Assembly: GCA_000818945.1 (NCBI GenBank) | Contig: KN805381.1 | Span: 102,847-166,846 of the forward strand | DNA from: Schizochytrium sp. CCTCC M209059 | Taxonomy: Eukaryota > Sar > Bigyra > Thraustochytrida > Thraustochytriidae | DNA: 64,000 bases | Reading direction: 5' to 3' | Shown: in pieces, positions 1-9,339 of the stretch | Position numbering within the stretch: position 1 is the first letter of the stretch | Layout: each line of letters begins with the position of its first letter | Notes under the pieces: generated by a model | What the model was told of the DNA's origin: nothing | The model's input: only the letters and a program-made list of their open reading frames with translations | Database searches by the model: none | Translations under genes and position numbers: made by a program

Positions 1-448
1 GTTTGTTTGCTCGGGCAGGGAATTTCTTTTCTCCTCACAAATGCTCTCGGGTCATCGCCTTTCTTTAGGGAGGAGAAAATTTTTTTTTGTGTAGTGATGA
101 TTGGAGGTAGAGGTGAAAAAAAATGGGACCTCCAATTGTGAGGAAGAACACTGGGATGCCACTGGGTGATGGCGAGACAAATCGCGGGTTGTGCAGTCCA
201 CCATGTGGCGAGCATTAAAAAAAAAAGAGAGAAAGGATAAGATAGCCTAAAACTCGAGTGGAGCGGAGGAGACGGACGCGGCGGCGAGAGAATATACCCA
301 AGACGACTTCGACGTTGACGAGCCTCGACTTGAAATCATCGTCGGTCTTAAGTTTGTATATTGGAAACAGCGAACGAGAGTCGACGAAGAAAGTATCAAC
401 TTCGTTCGAGGAGCAGTCTGCGCCTGGCAAGCAGGCAGTAGCTGGCTG
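1..448. other. Upstream region of the JmjC gene, no gene seen
   Basis: I see no convincing coding region here. The stretch holds short A-rich and T-rich runs (about 79-90, 116-123 and 217-226) and leads into the ATG at 449. It probably holds the promoter and 5' leader of the JmjC/cupin_8 gene. Confidence 0.4.
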
Positions 449-1483
449 ATGGCGACAGCTGTGGCTGTGAGAAGACCTGAGGTGGCTCGCGCAGGGGCAA
501 CAGCGTGCGCGTGGACCCTCAAAGATGTGCTCGCATCGCGCAAAAAGGAGGAAAAGGTGCCTGTGAAATGCAGCAAGAATCGATGGTTCATGTACAACGA
601 GACGGGCAACGCCGACCTGCTCGCCGACGCTGGCGACCACGTCCAGGATCTCCGCTGGGAAGACGTTCTGGATGGCGTCGAGACATCGACGAATGGTGAA
701 TATGTATACTATACTGGACCTGTTCCGGGTCCTGCGGGCACGGCGTCCGCGGCATGGATTTCAAGCGCAAAGAGTGGTACGCGAGCGCATTACGATGCCT
801 TCGACAACCAGTTCTTCCAGCTCAAGGGACATAAACGTATCCGCGTGCATGCTCCAACGGAGCACTTTGCCTTTCATGTATTTCCTGACGCTCACTCGCG
901 CGCCCGGAAGTCGCAGGTTGACAGCGACCAGCCAGACTTGCAGCGCTTTCCTCTCTTTGCCGAGCTTGCAGAACCTGCCTTGGATGTGATTCTGGAACCT
1001 GGTGACAGCATAAGCATCCCTGCTTTTTGGTTCCACGAGGTCGAGTCGCTCACCTCTTCTGTCTCCGTCAATGCCTTTTCTATGAGTCCTGTGGCCAGTG
1101 TGGCAGGTAGAGTGTTTGCTCGTCCGCTTCCCTTGGATGCTGCATTTATTCGTGATATTATTGCCGAATGCACATTGTGGGATGGTCCAACGTTTGTCTC
1201 TCGGCTCTTGCAGTCGCGCTACGAGCCACTGTACGGACCCGTGGACGCACTTGCGCTTGATGATGGACCAAAGGCCACAGAAGTTGACAAGATTGCCATT
1301 ACGGCCGCCTTTCAGACGCTCCGTGCAGCTTGTGGGGCAGACACAATTAAAGACGCGCCCAATCCAGACACAGCGGGCGTGACAGATATTGTCATGGCGC
1401 ATTTACTGGAGCTCTCCTGTGTACGCGCAAGCGGACCCAACAATGTTCAACGCACCCTGCAGGGCATTTTGGACCGCATTTGA
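449..1483 (+). CDS. JmjC/cupin_8-type Fe(II)/2-oxoglutarate-dependent oxygenase
   Basis: This 344-residue protein has the compact double-stranded beta-helix layout of the cupin_8/JmjC hydroxylases (TYW5, HSPBAP1 and FIH relatives). The metal ligands are visible: H114 and D116 in HYDAFDNQF, and H196 in WFHEVESL after the LEPGDSISIP strand. The spacing of about 80 residues between the HxD pair and the distal His is normal for the family. No signal peptide or extra domain is seen, so the protein is probably cytosolic or nuclear. Family members hydroxylate proteins or a modified tRNA base; the substrate cannot be told from sequence. The ATG at 449 is the first one that keeps the whole domain. The gene is intronless and converges on the metalloprotease gene, with a repeat array between them. 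Confidence 0.85.
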   Translation: MATAVAVRRPEVARAGATACAWTLKDVLASRKKEEKVPVKCSKNRWFMYNETGNADLLADAGDHVQDLRWEDVLDGVETSTNGEYVYYTGPVPGPAGTASAAWISSAKSGTRAHYDAFDNQFFQLKGHKRIRVHAPTEHFAFHVFPDAHSRARKSQVDSDQPDLQRFPLFAELAEPALDVILEPGDSISIPAFWFHEVESLTSSVSVNAFSMSPVASVAGRVFARPLPLDAAFIRDIIAECTLWDGPTFVSRLLQSRYEPLYGPVDALALDDGPKATEVDKIAITAAFQTLRAACGADTIKDAPNPDTAGVTDIVMAHLLELSCVRASGPNNVQRTLQGILDRI

Positions 1484-1517
1484 ATTTGTTTTGCAGCAAA
1501 AAAGCATTCTTGTGTCT

Positions 1518-2090
1518 GTCATTGCCCTAGTTCATGATGTACTCGGCCAGCCTGACGCATTAGGGTCAAGATCAATTCTGGAGTTAGTTTGCATTCATGC
1601 CTTGTTCTTGCGCATTGAAGCACAGACTAGCACTCGTCCAGGCCACGCGTCTTGTGCTTCTGTCAAGACGCATACGGTGTTGCTTATGAATACTATCACG
1701 ATCAGAATTAATATCCATGCTAGGATTACTTTACATTAATGCTCTCTTCTTGCATAAGAGCAAAAACTATTACTACTCGTCCCCATCCCAACATCCAAAA
1801 AATGCGTTTTGTGCTTGTGCTTGTGCTTCCGTCAAGGCGCATGCGATGTTGCTCATGGACACGATCATTAGTAGAGTCAATATCCATTCTAGGATTGCTC
1901 TCTTTTTGGATAAGAGCAAAACGTATTACTACTCGTTCTCATCCAGGCCACGCGTTTTGTAGTTGTACTTGTGCTTCCGTCAAGGTGCATGCGATGTTCC
2001 TCATGGACACGATCATTATCAGAGTCAAGATCAATTTTGGGATTACTTTGCATCGACGCACTGTCTCTTTACAAAAGCACAGGTGCACGG
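1518..2090. repeat. Degenerate tandem array, period about 143-169 bp, overlapping the metalloprotease 3' end
   Basis: Related segments recur with anchors (GGATTAC or close variants) near 1580, 1723, 1892 and 2040. Each unit carries recognisable blocks: a TCAAGATCAATTxTGG-like block, a TTTGCAT-like block, a CTCTTTxxxAxAAGAGCA-like block, and a CTTCxGTCAAG block followed by a GCATxCGxTGTTxCTxATG block. The last unit runs into the metalloprotease gene on the minus strand, so its stop codon (2043-2045) and final codons are one repeat copy. The first partial unit (1566-1625) closely matches that coding copy. The array fills the spacer between two convergent genes. Confidence 0.8.
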
Positions 2091-4340
2091 CTTGCCCTGC
2101 GCTTCCTCGTCCAAGCAGCGATTCTTGCGCTTCCGCCACGATCCACCGCCTTCGCGCTCGTCACATATGATGTCGCACTTTGAAGTGGGCGCCTTGGTGG
2201 GATACGGTGTGGGCGCCTTGGTTGGCCTTGATGTCGGTGGCGATCTGGTCGGCCTTGGCGTAGTTGGTGACTTGGTAGGGCGGGGTGTCGGGACGGGCGG
2301 GTCCGTGGGTGGTTCCGTAGGAAACAGCGTCGGGTGCGGTGTCGTCGGGTATGGCGTCGGCCGCGGGACGGGCGCATGTGCCCACTTCACTCCGTCCGTA
2401 ATGGGGCTACGTGGCACATCGAGCGGTGCAGACGTTGGCAAGCACTCACTATTTCTACACTTTCCTTCGGCGCCATTGTCGCGAACGCATTTCGAGCCAT
2501 TGTCAATCTCGCCAGCATAATGGTCCGTGTTCTTTTTGTAGTAGTTTGCCTCGCACGTTTCACCACGCGGCTTGCATTTCTGCAAGCAGCCATTGTTCTG
2601 ATCGCCACACCGAGTCATTCCAAAAACGACGCAGGGATTGACACAGCGGCCGAGACTGCAGCGTCCCTCTTCTCCGTCAGGCATCGTGCACGTGTCCGAT
2701 ACCGTACCGAGCACCCCTGCGGCAGTACAGCACTCTGGGCTTGAAAAGGAACCACCCTCGACAATAGGTTCTGTTGCATGCTTGGGATGCATAAAGAATG
2801 TCTTGGTTGAACATTGCCTCGAGGTGTCCTGGAGTCTGCACATTACGCAGCCTGTGCAAGAGGTCGATCCGTCCTCGCACTCGCACTCTTCCTCGGGAAG
2901 CAAGAAGCGATCGCCACAGGCGAGGTCTCCGGTTGCGTTGCGCCAATACGGACACTTGGGAATTCGCGCAAAGGCGTTGTTAGTGCGATAGCAACTACGC
3001 TCTCGTCCGAGAAGGTTGTACGCGTAGCGCTTGGTGCCTCGAATGCGACCGCTGCCATAATCCATGAGACCTCCTGTGTTGCGAACGCCATTCTCCATGG
3101 TGTGCGGCATGCCCGCAATCGTATGTCCCATCTCGTGCGAAACGACGCGAAAGGAGAGAGACTTGCTTTGACAGCTCGAGCCTCCCTTGTGCGGGAGACG
3201 GCACAGAGATCCACTCTGGCCGAAACCATTTCCGTTGCTCGGACAGCCATGAATGTATGTCCAGCTACCAACGTTGTCCTCGAGCGGAATCGATGGCGCG
3301 AATTGAAACATTGCCTCGCGAATGCCCTTGGGAGGATCCGGGCATGTGCCCTTTTCCTTGGAAAAATGAAAGATCTCGTGCCACGAGCTGGGCACCTTGT
3401 TGGCGGCAATCATGACCTTGCGAATGCGCAGCCAAAAGTTCAGCTGCGCCGCCATGATGACGTTGACCTTGACAACAATCTCCTCAAACTTTTTCTGGAC
3501 ACGCTCTGCACTCTTTCCTTCGTTCTCCCAGGTAGCACGACTGGTTGCAAGCCCAATGTCAATGACTTGACGTCGCGTGTCGAAAGGGTAGCAAAAGGGA
3601 AAGTACGCCAGCTCGTCGCGAAAAGGGTCGACGTTGATGTCCCGAAGCTCGAAAACATCCGCGAGCGCTCGCGCGGGTCCCCGCTCTTTGCTCGGAGTCC
3701 ACCCGAAATCGGTTTCCTCATCAACGACGAAGTCCGCGTCGGTGTCGGCCATTTCTTCGTCCTCATCGGGTTCTTCGCGGCCACGCGGTGGCTGGTGCAA
3801 GTCGTGCACGAGGCCAAAGTACGCGTCCGCGGCGACCTCGTCAGCCTGACGCAGGTTGCGAAAACGATCCTCGCCCATTTCTTGCACGACCTCGGAATAG
3901 TGTTTGATCTCGATCAGCGAATCGCTCCCGCCGCCGCGGCGAAAGATACTCACGCTCAAATGTCCATCTTCGCCCGGGTCGCACCCCACGACCACAGTCT
4001 GCCCATGTTCTGTTGCGTGAAAGGTATACTTGGCATCATTGTGCTCATGCATGCCCAGCGTCCCATCGCTATCCTCGACGGTTGCGTCCGGCGCGTACAG
4101 GCCCTTGACACGGACAACCTTCTTCTCCATTTCCTCCTTCTTGCCGTGTTCATCCCAGAACGCCACGCGAACCATGCCGTGGGCCCCAGTATCATGCACG
4201 TCGAAGCTCACATGCTCGACCTCCAGCAGCGTCTCGAACCACTGCTGGTGCACATCATCCCCGCCCAGCTCCGCTCCGCTGCCGCGCGCGCCGATGGCCG
4301 CCCACGCGATGGTCGCGATCACCGCCCAGGTCTTCATCAT
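2043..4340 (-). CDS. Secreted metzincin metalloprotease with disintegrin-like Cys-rich region and PT-rich stalk
   Basis: This 765-residue protein begins with a clear signal peptide (residues 1 to about 22). A prodomain with an acidic linker follows (about residues 150-180), then the catalytic domain. The zinc motif HEMGHTIAGMPH (H402, H406, H413) is followed by a Met-turn, GLMDYG (M426). Next comes a Cys-rich stretch starting CGDRFLLPEEECEC that recalls the disintegrin-like and Cys-rich modules of ADAM/reprolysin proteins. A Pro/Thr-rich stalk typical of stramenopile secreted proteins (about residues 655-720) and a small C-terminal Cys module complete it. The family cleaves extracellular or surface proteins. 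The ATG at 4340 was chosen because the signal peptide starts there; the frame stays open upstream without support. The zinc motif is one residue longer than the standard HExxHxxGxxH. The last codons lie inside a tandem repeat. Confidence 0.82.
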   Translation of the reverse strand: MMKTWAVIATIAWAAIGARGSGAELGGDDVHQQWFETLLEVEHVSFDVHDTGAHGMVRVAFWDEHGKKEEMEKKVVRVKGLYAPDATVEDSDGTLGMHEHNDAKYTFHATEHGQTVVVGCDPGEDGHLSVSIFRRGGGSDSLIEIKHYSEVVQEMGEDRFRNLRQADEVAADAYFGLVHDLHQPPRGREEPDEDEEMADTDADFVVDEETDFGWTPSKERGPARALADVFELRDINVDPFRDELAYFPFCYPFDTRRQVIDIGLATSRATWENEGKSAERVQKKFEEIVVKVNVIMAAQLNFWLRIRKVMIAANKVPSSWHEIFHFSKEKGTCPDPPKGIREAMFQFAPSIPLEDNVGSWTYIHGCPSNGNGFGQSGSLCRLPHKGGSSCQSKSLSFRVVSHEMGHTIAGMPHTMENGVRNTGGLMDYGSGRIRGTKRYAYNLLGRERSCYRTNNAFARIPKCPYWRNATGDLACGDRFLLPEEECECEDGSTSCTGCVMCRLQDTSRQCSTKTFFMHPKHATEPIVEGGSFSSPECCTAAGVLGTVSDTCTMPDGEEGRCSLGRCVNPCVVFGMTRCGDQNNGCLQKCKPRGETCEANYYKKNTDHYAGEIDNGSKCVRDNGAEGKCRNSECLPTSAPLDVPRSPITDGVKWAHAPVPRPTPYPTTPHPTLFPTEPPTDPPVPTPRPTKSPTTPRPTRSPPTSRPTKAPTPYPTKAPTSKCDIICDEREGGGSWRKRKNRCLDEEAQGKPCTCAFVKRQCVDAK

Positions 4341-5596
4341 CCTGCTCGTGTGCCCTCCTCGCGCTGCCTCTCGGTCCCGACGATTCGTGTTTGCAGGCCC
4401 TGCCGGCAAACTCGCCTCGCGTTCTGCGTTGCCCTTCCTGCGCTTGCAGTCGCCGCGAGTGCATGTTGCGCTTGTAGAGCAGCGAGTGCAGCGAGTATGC
4501 ATGCGCCGGAGAGAAACTAGCTCCACGGCCGCCCCGGAGCGCGTGCCGCGCCACCTGCGCGCCGAGGTCCGGCTGTGGGAGCTGGTTCTTGGCGCTTGCT
4601 CAAGACCGTGCGCGCCTCCGAGGCGCCTGCCGCAGCCGGCCGGTCCTCGCAGTCGCGCGCATCGCTGTCGCAGTGTCGCGCGCAGCCATCGAGGTTGTCT
4701 CGCCTCGGCTGCGCTCGGATGTGCTGCGCCTTGCAGCGCTGATTGCGAGCTCGCAGTTTGTCTAGAGGTCCGAGCGGGCGCAGGGGCGGGCTCTGTGGGG
4801 ACGATTGTGGAGCAGGTTGCGAGCCGGCTTCTATCCGATAAACGGGCCGAGCCCAGCGAGACGTGTCTTCGAGCTCGTCGAGCGCAGCATTGACGCCGGC
4901 GAGAACGCGACACGCTGACACACAGCTGCGTGTGCCGCACACGCGCACGTCCTGCGCTCTGCCACGGCCGGCTGCGCCAGGCGAGCTCGCGATGTCGTCC
5001 TGGCCGTTCGATTGAAGTTCGCGCAGCACACTCACTGACATTAACGCCGGCATTTTTTACGGTTGAATAAGAACGCGACCGTCTCGAGCGCGGCGCGGAT
5101 GCCCATCTCCGTCGGAGGGCGGTCGATGGCGCGACGCTCCGGAGGCGCCGTAAGGCCGCCTCGCACAGCACAACTTCTATGATGTCGCTCTTCGGGCACG
5201 GGCGCTTCCTTCGCGGAAGGCGGCACCGGCTCGGCTCGGCCCGGCTCCTCGAGTGCCGCCGATGCTATGCGGCGATTGCGGTTCATGGTGTAGTGTGGAT
5301 GCAGGTTACAGTCGCCGGCCAGGTCACTATCGAAGAGGAGGCGAGCGGAGAAAGAGCAAGCTTGGGGGGCGAAAACGAGGCCTGGGCAGCCTGGTGGTGG
5401 GGAGCTTGAGTAAAGCTATGATCGAGGTGGGGAAGTGGCAGCAGCAGAGAATGCGGCTGCGGCAGCTGCAGCTGCGGATGGCATGATGGATGGATGCTAG
5501 TGCGTGAAAGGAGTCGAACGAGAGTTTGGTGAATTTAACAACCGTCTTGCAGATACTTACAGTGAATCGTGCAACGTTTGGGGCACCAGTCTACCC

Positions 5597-5597
<1 letters not shown>

Positions 5598-5643
<46 letters not shown>
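5598..5643. repeat. (GCT)n microsatellite
   Basis: About 15 uninterrupted GCT units, with no coding frame that I accept. Confidence 0.95.
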
Positions 5644-5644
<1 letters not shown>

Positions 5645-5701
5645 CGCTGCTGCTTACCGCGGAGAGAGGCAGGCAAAGGAAGAGCAGCAGAGGTATAGGC
5701 A

Positions 5702-5810
5702 GCATTAGCAGTAGCATTAGCAGTAGCAGTAGCAGTATCAGCATAGCAGCACTAGCAACAGCAGCACCAGCACCAGCAGCATCAGCACCAGCAGCATCAG
5801 CACCAGCAGA
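5702..5810. repeat. Imperfect AGCAGT/AGCACC minisatellite
   Basis: Variants of a 6-9 bp unit (AGCAGT, AGCATT, AGCACC, AGCATC) repeat through this stretch, just after the GCT run. Confidence 0.8.
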
Positions 5811-6383
5811 GAGCAACCCGTGCAAGCTGGAAATCTGGATGTCAAAGTCAAGCCCTCCAAGCTTTTCTCAGGCAAAGTTTACCTCGCTGAGATGTGAATA
5901 ACTCAAATAAGACAGACGCAGCAGCACGGCAGAATTTTGCCGCGATCTAGAATGGGATTAACCAAGCTTTTTCTGCTCGTTCCTCCTGGAAAAAGGCAGT
6001 CCAAGATCACCATTGTTGGGGCGTAGCATTTCTAGCGACGTGTTCAAGGCCATCTTGTGCTGGGTCCCCCAAAGCAGCACAGAGCAACACAAAAGTAAAG
6101 TTGATTGTCTGTCGCCTGACACAACAACAAAACAAAATCCTGGGTCGTCCTGGGTGAGAGATACTACATACGTCTCCAAACTCCAACCTCCCGACTCGCG
6201 CCACGACGCCGCGACGGGCGATCGATTGACGCCGCACCAGGGCTCGCCGTCGACCCGAGAAGAGCGAGACGCGACGCAGCGCGGAGCGCGCGGGCGCGCG
6301 CCCCTGGGAGCGGCGCTGGTCTGGTAGGATTAGGAACTCTCCTCCAGCCGCGAGGTCATCCGCTGCGCTTCGGAAGCGCGACG

Positions 6384-8531
6384 ATGCTCAACGGCAACGA
6401 GCACGGCGGCAGCGGCGGCGGCGACGGCGGTGGCAATGGCAACGAGGTGGTGGTAGAGGACCAGGATCTCCATCGCACTGATCAGAATCATGTAAACGGC
6501 AGTAGCCCCGAAGCGGCGCGGCATGAGCCGGAAGAGGCTGGCGGATCTCCGCCACCTCCGCGAGAATTCGACCCCCGCGCAGCTCTTACGTACAAGGGAG
6601 ACCTAAGCTACTCTCTTGCATTCTACAAGACGACTCCACGGGCTTCCAGATTTATTGTCTCAGCATTCATGGTACTCAGTCATGCATTCTTTATCTATGG
6701 CCAGACAGCACCAATGTGGAGGCTATATTACACAATGGATGTGGATGTGACGCTTCACGCGACGAGCTTGGACAGCAAAGCACTTTTCCGAGAGCTTGGC
6801 GTAGAAAACCCGCTTAACATTACCAAACACACGACGCACGATGTCGAGACGTTCACGTACGGATACGCTGTTCAGCAGCTTTGGCGCGCGCACAACTTGG
6901 GATCCAAGCTTGGACCGCGGCTTGCTGCCTTCGTGCTCGTTGCATTTTCTGGGGTTTGGCCTCATCTCAAACTAGCTCTTTTGCATCTGTATTGGTTTGT
7001 GCCGCATAGCGAGTTCGTGCGCACAACGGCCCTCTACTGGTTGAGCACCTTTGGAAAGTGGTCGCTTGCGGATGTCTTTGTCGTGTGCGTGATGATTGGC
7101 GTTCTCAATATTGACCTCGACCTTGACCCAGGTCTTGTGCTTGCAGGTATCCGCGAAGAGATACCAGAAGCGGTCACGATTGCTCAGCAAGCCGTCAACA
7201 TGACGCAATTCGAAAAAATATTATGCGAGGATCTACTCAACATCTCCAGCTGTGGACACTGGTATGACCTGAAATGCGCAGCGTGTCATCGCACCGCAGA
7301 CGCCATCTACTCCAAACCTGGAACGGTCGAGGCCCTCGCGCAGCATGCGCTAGGGGGCATTGAATCGAGCGGCGGTGGGCACCTGGCGCTTCGCATTGCA
7401 GGTCTGCCTGGAATCTACATCTTTTGCTTTGCGGTGATCATCTCCCTCCTGCTAAGCTTCTTTATCGACGCGCTCGACCACCGTGCAAAGGCCAAAAATG
7501 CCAAGGCTCGGCGTGGTGAGCCGCCCGTCGGCGCGCTCGGCATTACAGGCTCGCCAGCGAATCTCTTCGGCGACGCGGTGCTCGACGCGAACGGATCATC
7601 TCTGATGAACGGGACGAATGTCGCAGGTAATTTTGGCTCTTCGCATGACCTTCTTCCCCCTATGCTCAAGGCGGGCCCAGGCCCCGTGCTTCTCATCCGC
7701 CGCGTCTCCAAGCGCGTGTGGACATTTCGCCAATATATTTGGCTCACCTTTGGCGCTGCGATTGCGGTAGCCATCGTTTTTGCTGGGGTCTTTGAAGATA
7801 GCATGGAGCGAGAGGTTCGAGGAAGTCTGCCGGTTATCGCCAACAAGATTCTCGGCGTAGAGTGGTATCGTACCTATTCCCTATGGTCGCTAACGGAGGT
7901 GACTGGCGCCTCAGGCGGCGCCGACTTTCTCCTCATGGGCACCTTTGGTTTCTTTTGTGTCTTTGGACCCATCATCCGGGCCATCGTTTGTCTTGTGGAT
8001 CTTTGCTTGCCCGCGAGCAAGGAGCAGCACACGCGCTTGATGACCATCATTAGCTTTCTTGGCAGTTTTTGCGCTTGGGAGGTCTTTCTCGTCGCACTCT
8101 TCCTCGTCGAGGCTGAGATGCCTCCCATTACCGGGACAATCATCAACTCTCAAGATACAGACTGGTGTGACATTCTCCACGATGCAGGCTTTGATCCTCA
8201 ATGCTTTCAAGTCGAGTACAATATTCTCGCAACATTTGCCCTCGTCATTATTGGCGGCTCTCTTCTCGTGCTGACCACGAGTCTTGTTATCAAGCTTTCT
8301 TTCAAGGGCCTGGATCCATACATGGACGGCGATCTCGGCGGTCCGTATTGCTGCGAGAGCTGCCCTCCGCTGCTCATTGACTTTCATCGAGACGTTCGAC
8401 TTGACCATGGTCTTGAAGACCGCGATACCGAGTACGCGCCGCTCCTTCTTCGGGCAAATTCGCCTTCGCAAGACGTCCATGTGTATAGTAATGGCCACGG
8501 ACGATCTTCTGGCCAGGAGCTTCAAGTGTGA
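6384..8531 (+). CDS. PqiA/LetA-family multi-pass membrane protein
   Basis: This 715-residue protein has a Gly/Asn-rich cytosolic N-terminus (about 90 residues) and eight predicted membrane segments in two groups of four. Each half carries the PqiA-type signature: FGKWSLADVFVVCVMIGVL near residue 230, and FLGSFCAWEVFLVALFLVEA near residue 555. Bacterial PqiA and LetA are also duplicated 4+4 helix proteins that work with MCE-domain partners in lipid movement between membranes. No MCE protein is visible in this window, and the eukaryotic role is unknown to me. The loop after the third helix holds a C-x7-C-x2-C-H cluster (CGHWYDLKCAACH), a possible metal site or disulfide region. The ATG at 6384 opens the frame. 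The C-terminal tail is polar. Confidence 0.75.
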   Translation: MLNGNEHGGSGGGDGGGNGNEVVVEDQDLHRTDQNHVNGSSPEAARHEPEEAGGSPPPPREFDPRAALTYKGDLSYSLAFYKTTPRASRFIVSAFMVLSHAFFIYGQTAPMWRLYYTMDVDVTLHATSLDSKALFRELGVENPLNITKHTTHDVETFTYGYAVQQLWRAHNLGSKLGPRLAAFVLVAFSGVWPHLKLALLHLYWFVPHSEFVRTTALYWLSTFGKWSLADVFVVCVMIGVLNIDLDLDPGLVLAGIREEIPEAVTIAQQAVNMTQFEKILCEDLLNISSCGHWYDLKCAACHRTADAIYSKPGTVEALAQHALGGIESSGGGHLALRIAGLPGIYIFCFAVIISLLLSFFIDALDHRAKAKNAKARRGEPPVGALGITGSPANLFGDAVLDANGSSLMNGTNVAGNFGSSHDLLPPMLKAGPGPVLLIRRVSKRVWTFRQYIWLTFGAAIAVAIVFAGVFEDSMEREVRGSLPVIANKILGVEWYRTYSLWSLTEVTGASGGADFLLMGTFGFFCVFGPIIRAIVCLVDLCLPASKEQHTRLMTIISFLGSFCAWEVFLVALFLVEAEMPPITGTIINSQDTDWCDILHDAGFDPQCFQVEYNILATFALVIIGGSLLVLTTSLVIKLSFKGLDPYMDGDLGGPYCCESCPPLLIDFHRDVRLDHGLEDRDTEYAPLLLRANSPSQDVHVYSNGHGRSSGQELQV

Positions 8532-9339
8532 TCATCTTCAACTCTATTTGCATCGCTGTGTTAAAGCGATTTCCCCAATCCAGATTTTTTGACAATGCGG
8601 AGATCAATTTTCAAAGCTTGTGGACATACATTTCGAAGAGGACAGGGTTATCCTTTGCGTCGGTAAGCAGAATGGGTGGCGAGCATTGTGCCGCGATTTG
8701 CTCAGCGGTCTTGAATATGACCTTTTTTCTTTCTTTTGCAGGTGCTTAATTGCCTTGCGCAGCCTCGATTCAACGATGTGTTTTGGTGTTTCATCAAGCA
8801 AATCAAGCTATCAGGCTGATGGGATGGCACGGCAAGCACAAGCGTATCCATATTGGTGGGGGTCCCCTTTCGTTTGCCGTTCTTTAGGTCAATACTCACT
8901 AGGAATGAGGTGGACCGACCGTTCCAGCTTTGCCAAACGAGATTGTTTTATCCACGCTTCCTTCTGGTAGAAAAAGATGGAGCGACCTTGTAATTGTCTG
9001 ATAAAAATCCATTATTATGTACTTCTTTTGCAGTGCTGATTCAACCTTGAGTCATGGCAAGCGCATTCATTGTTGTTGGTTCACGCCATTAGCATGAGCG
9101 CGCCTTCTACAAACAAAATGCAAATTACAAAAATGATGATAAAAGATGATAGAAACCAATCAAAATTGATCTTCTTACTCTCCTTAGTCGTTCTGTACAA
9201 AATCGATTGCAAACTCGCAGCATGAAGAGATGAAATTCAGGTTTTAGTTTGTTCCAACCTTGATCAATTCGGCCCGAGTCAATTGAGGCTCTGGAAGGTC
9301 GTCCCATGCCTTCTTTGATTGGTGCAGACAACAGATTTG
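8532..9339. other. Convergent spacer, 3' regions of the PqiA-like and BAR-SH3 genes
   Basis: No gene is accepted here. A canonical intron-like segment lies at 8663-8741 (GTAAGC donor, then a T-rich tract and TTTTGCAG). A second T-rich acceptor-like site (CTTCTTTTGCAG) ends near 9033. Joining across 8663-8741 gives only a short open frame without a good start, so these may belong to a spliced 3' UTR or a non-coding transcript. Confidence 0.35.

Larger units (their letters stand above)
4341..6383. other. Divergent promoter region with microsatellites, no gene seen
   Basis: This spacer separates the metalloprotease (-) from the PqiA-like gene (+). Open frames run through 4341-5290 on both strands, but they look like GC-driven chance frames with no domain I know. 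The stretch includes a GCT run (5598-5643) and a diverged AGCAGT/AGCACC array (about 5702-5810). Confidence 0.5.

Noticed and set aside
2814..4520. 568-residue plus-strand open frame
   Set aside because: It lies opposite the metalloprotease, whose domains are clear; this frame has no domain features and is an antisense shadow.
4341..5171. N-terminal extension of the metalloprotease by 277 residues
   Set aside because: The extension is Arg/Ser/Ala-rich with no order, and would bury the clear signal peptide starting at 4340.
5504..5530. GAGTCGAAC as the T-arm of a tRNA on the minus strand
   Set aside because: The flanking bases do not pair as a T stem and no A box or acceptor stem is found nearby. 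A similar hit near 37327 fails for the same reason.
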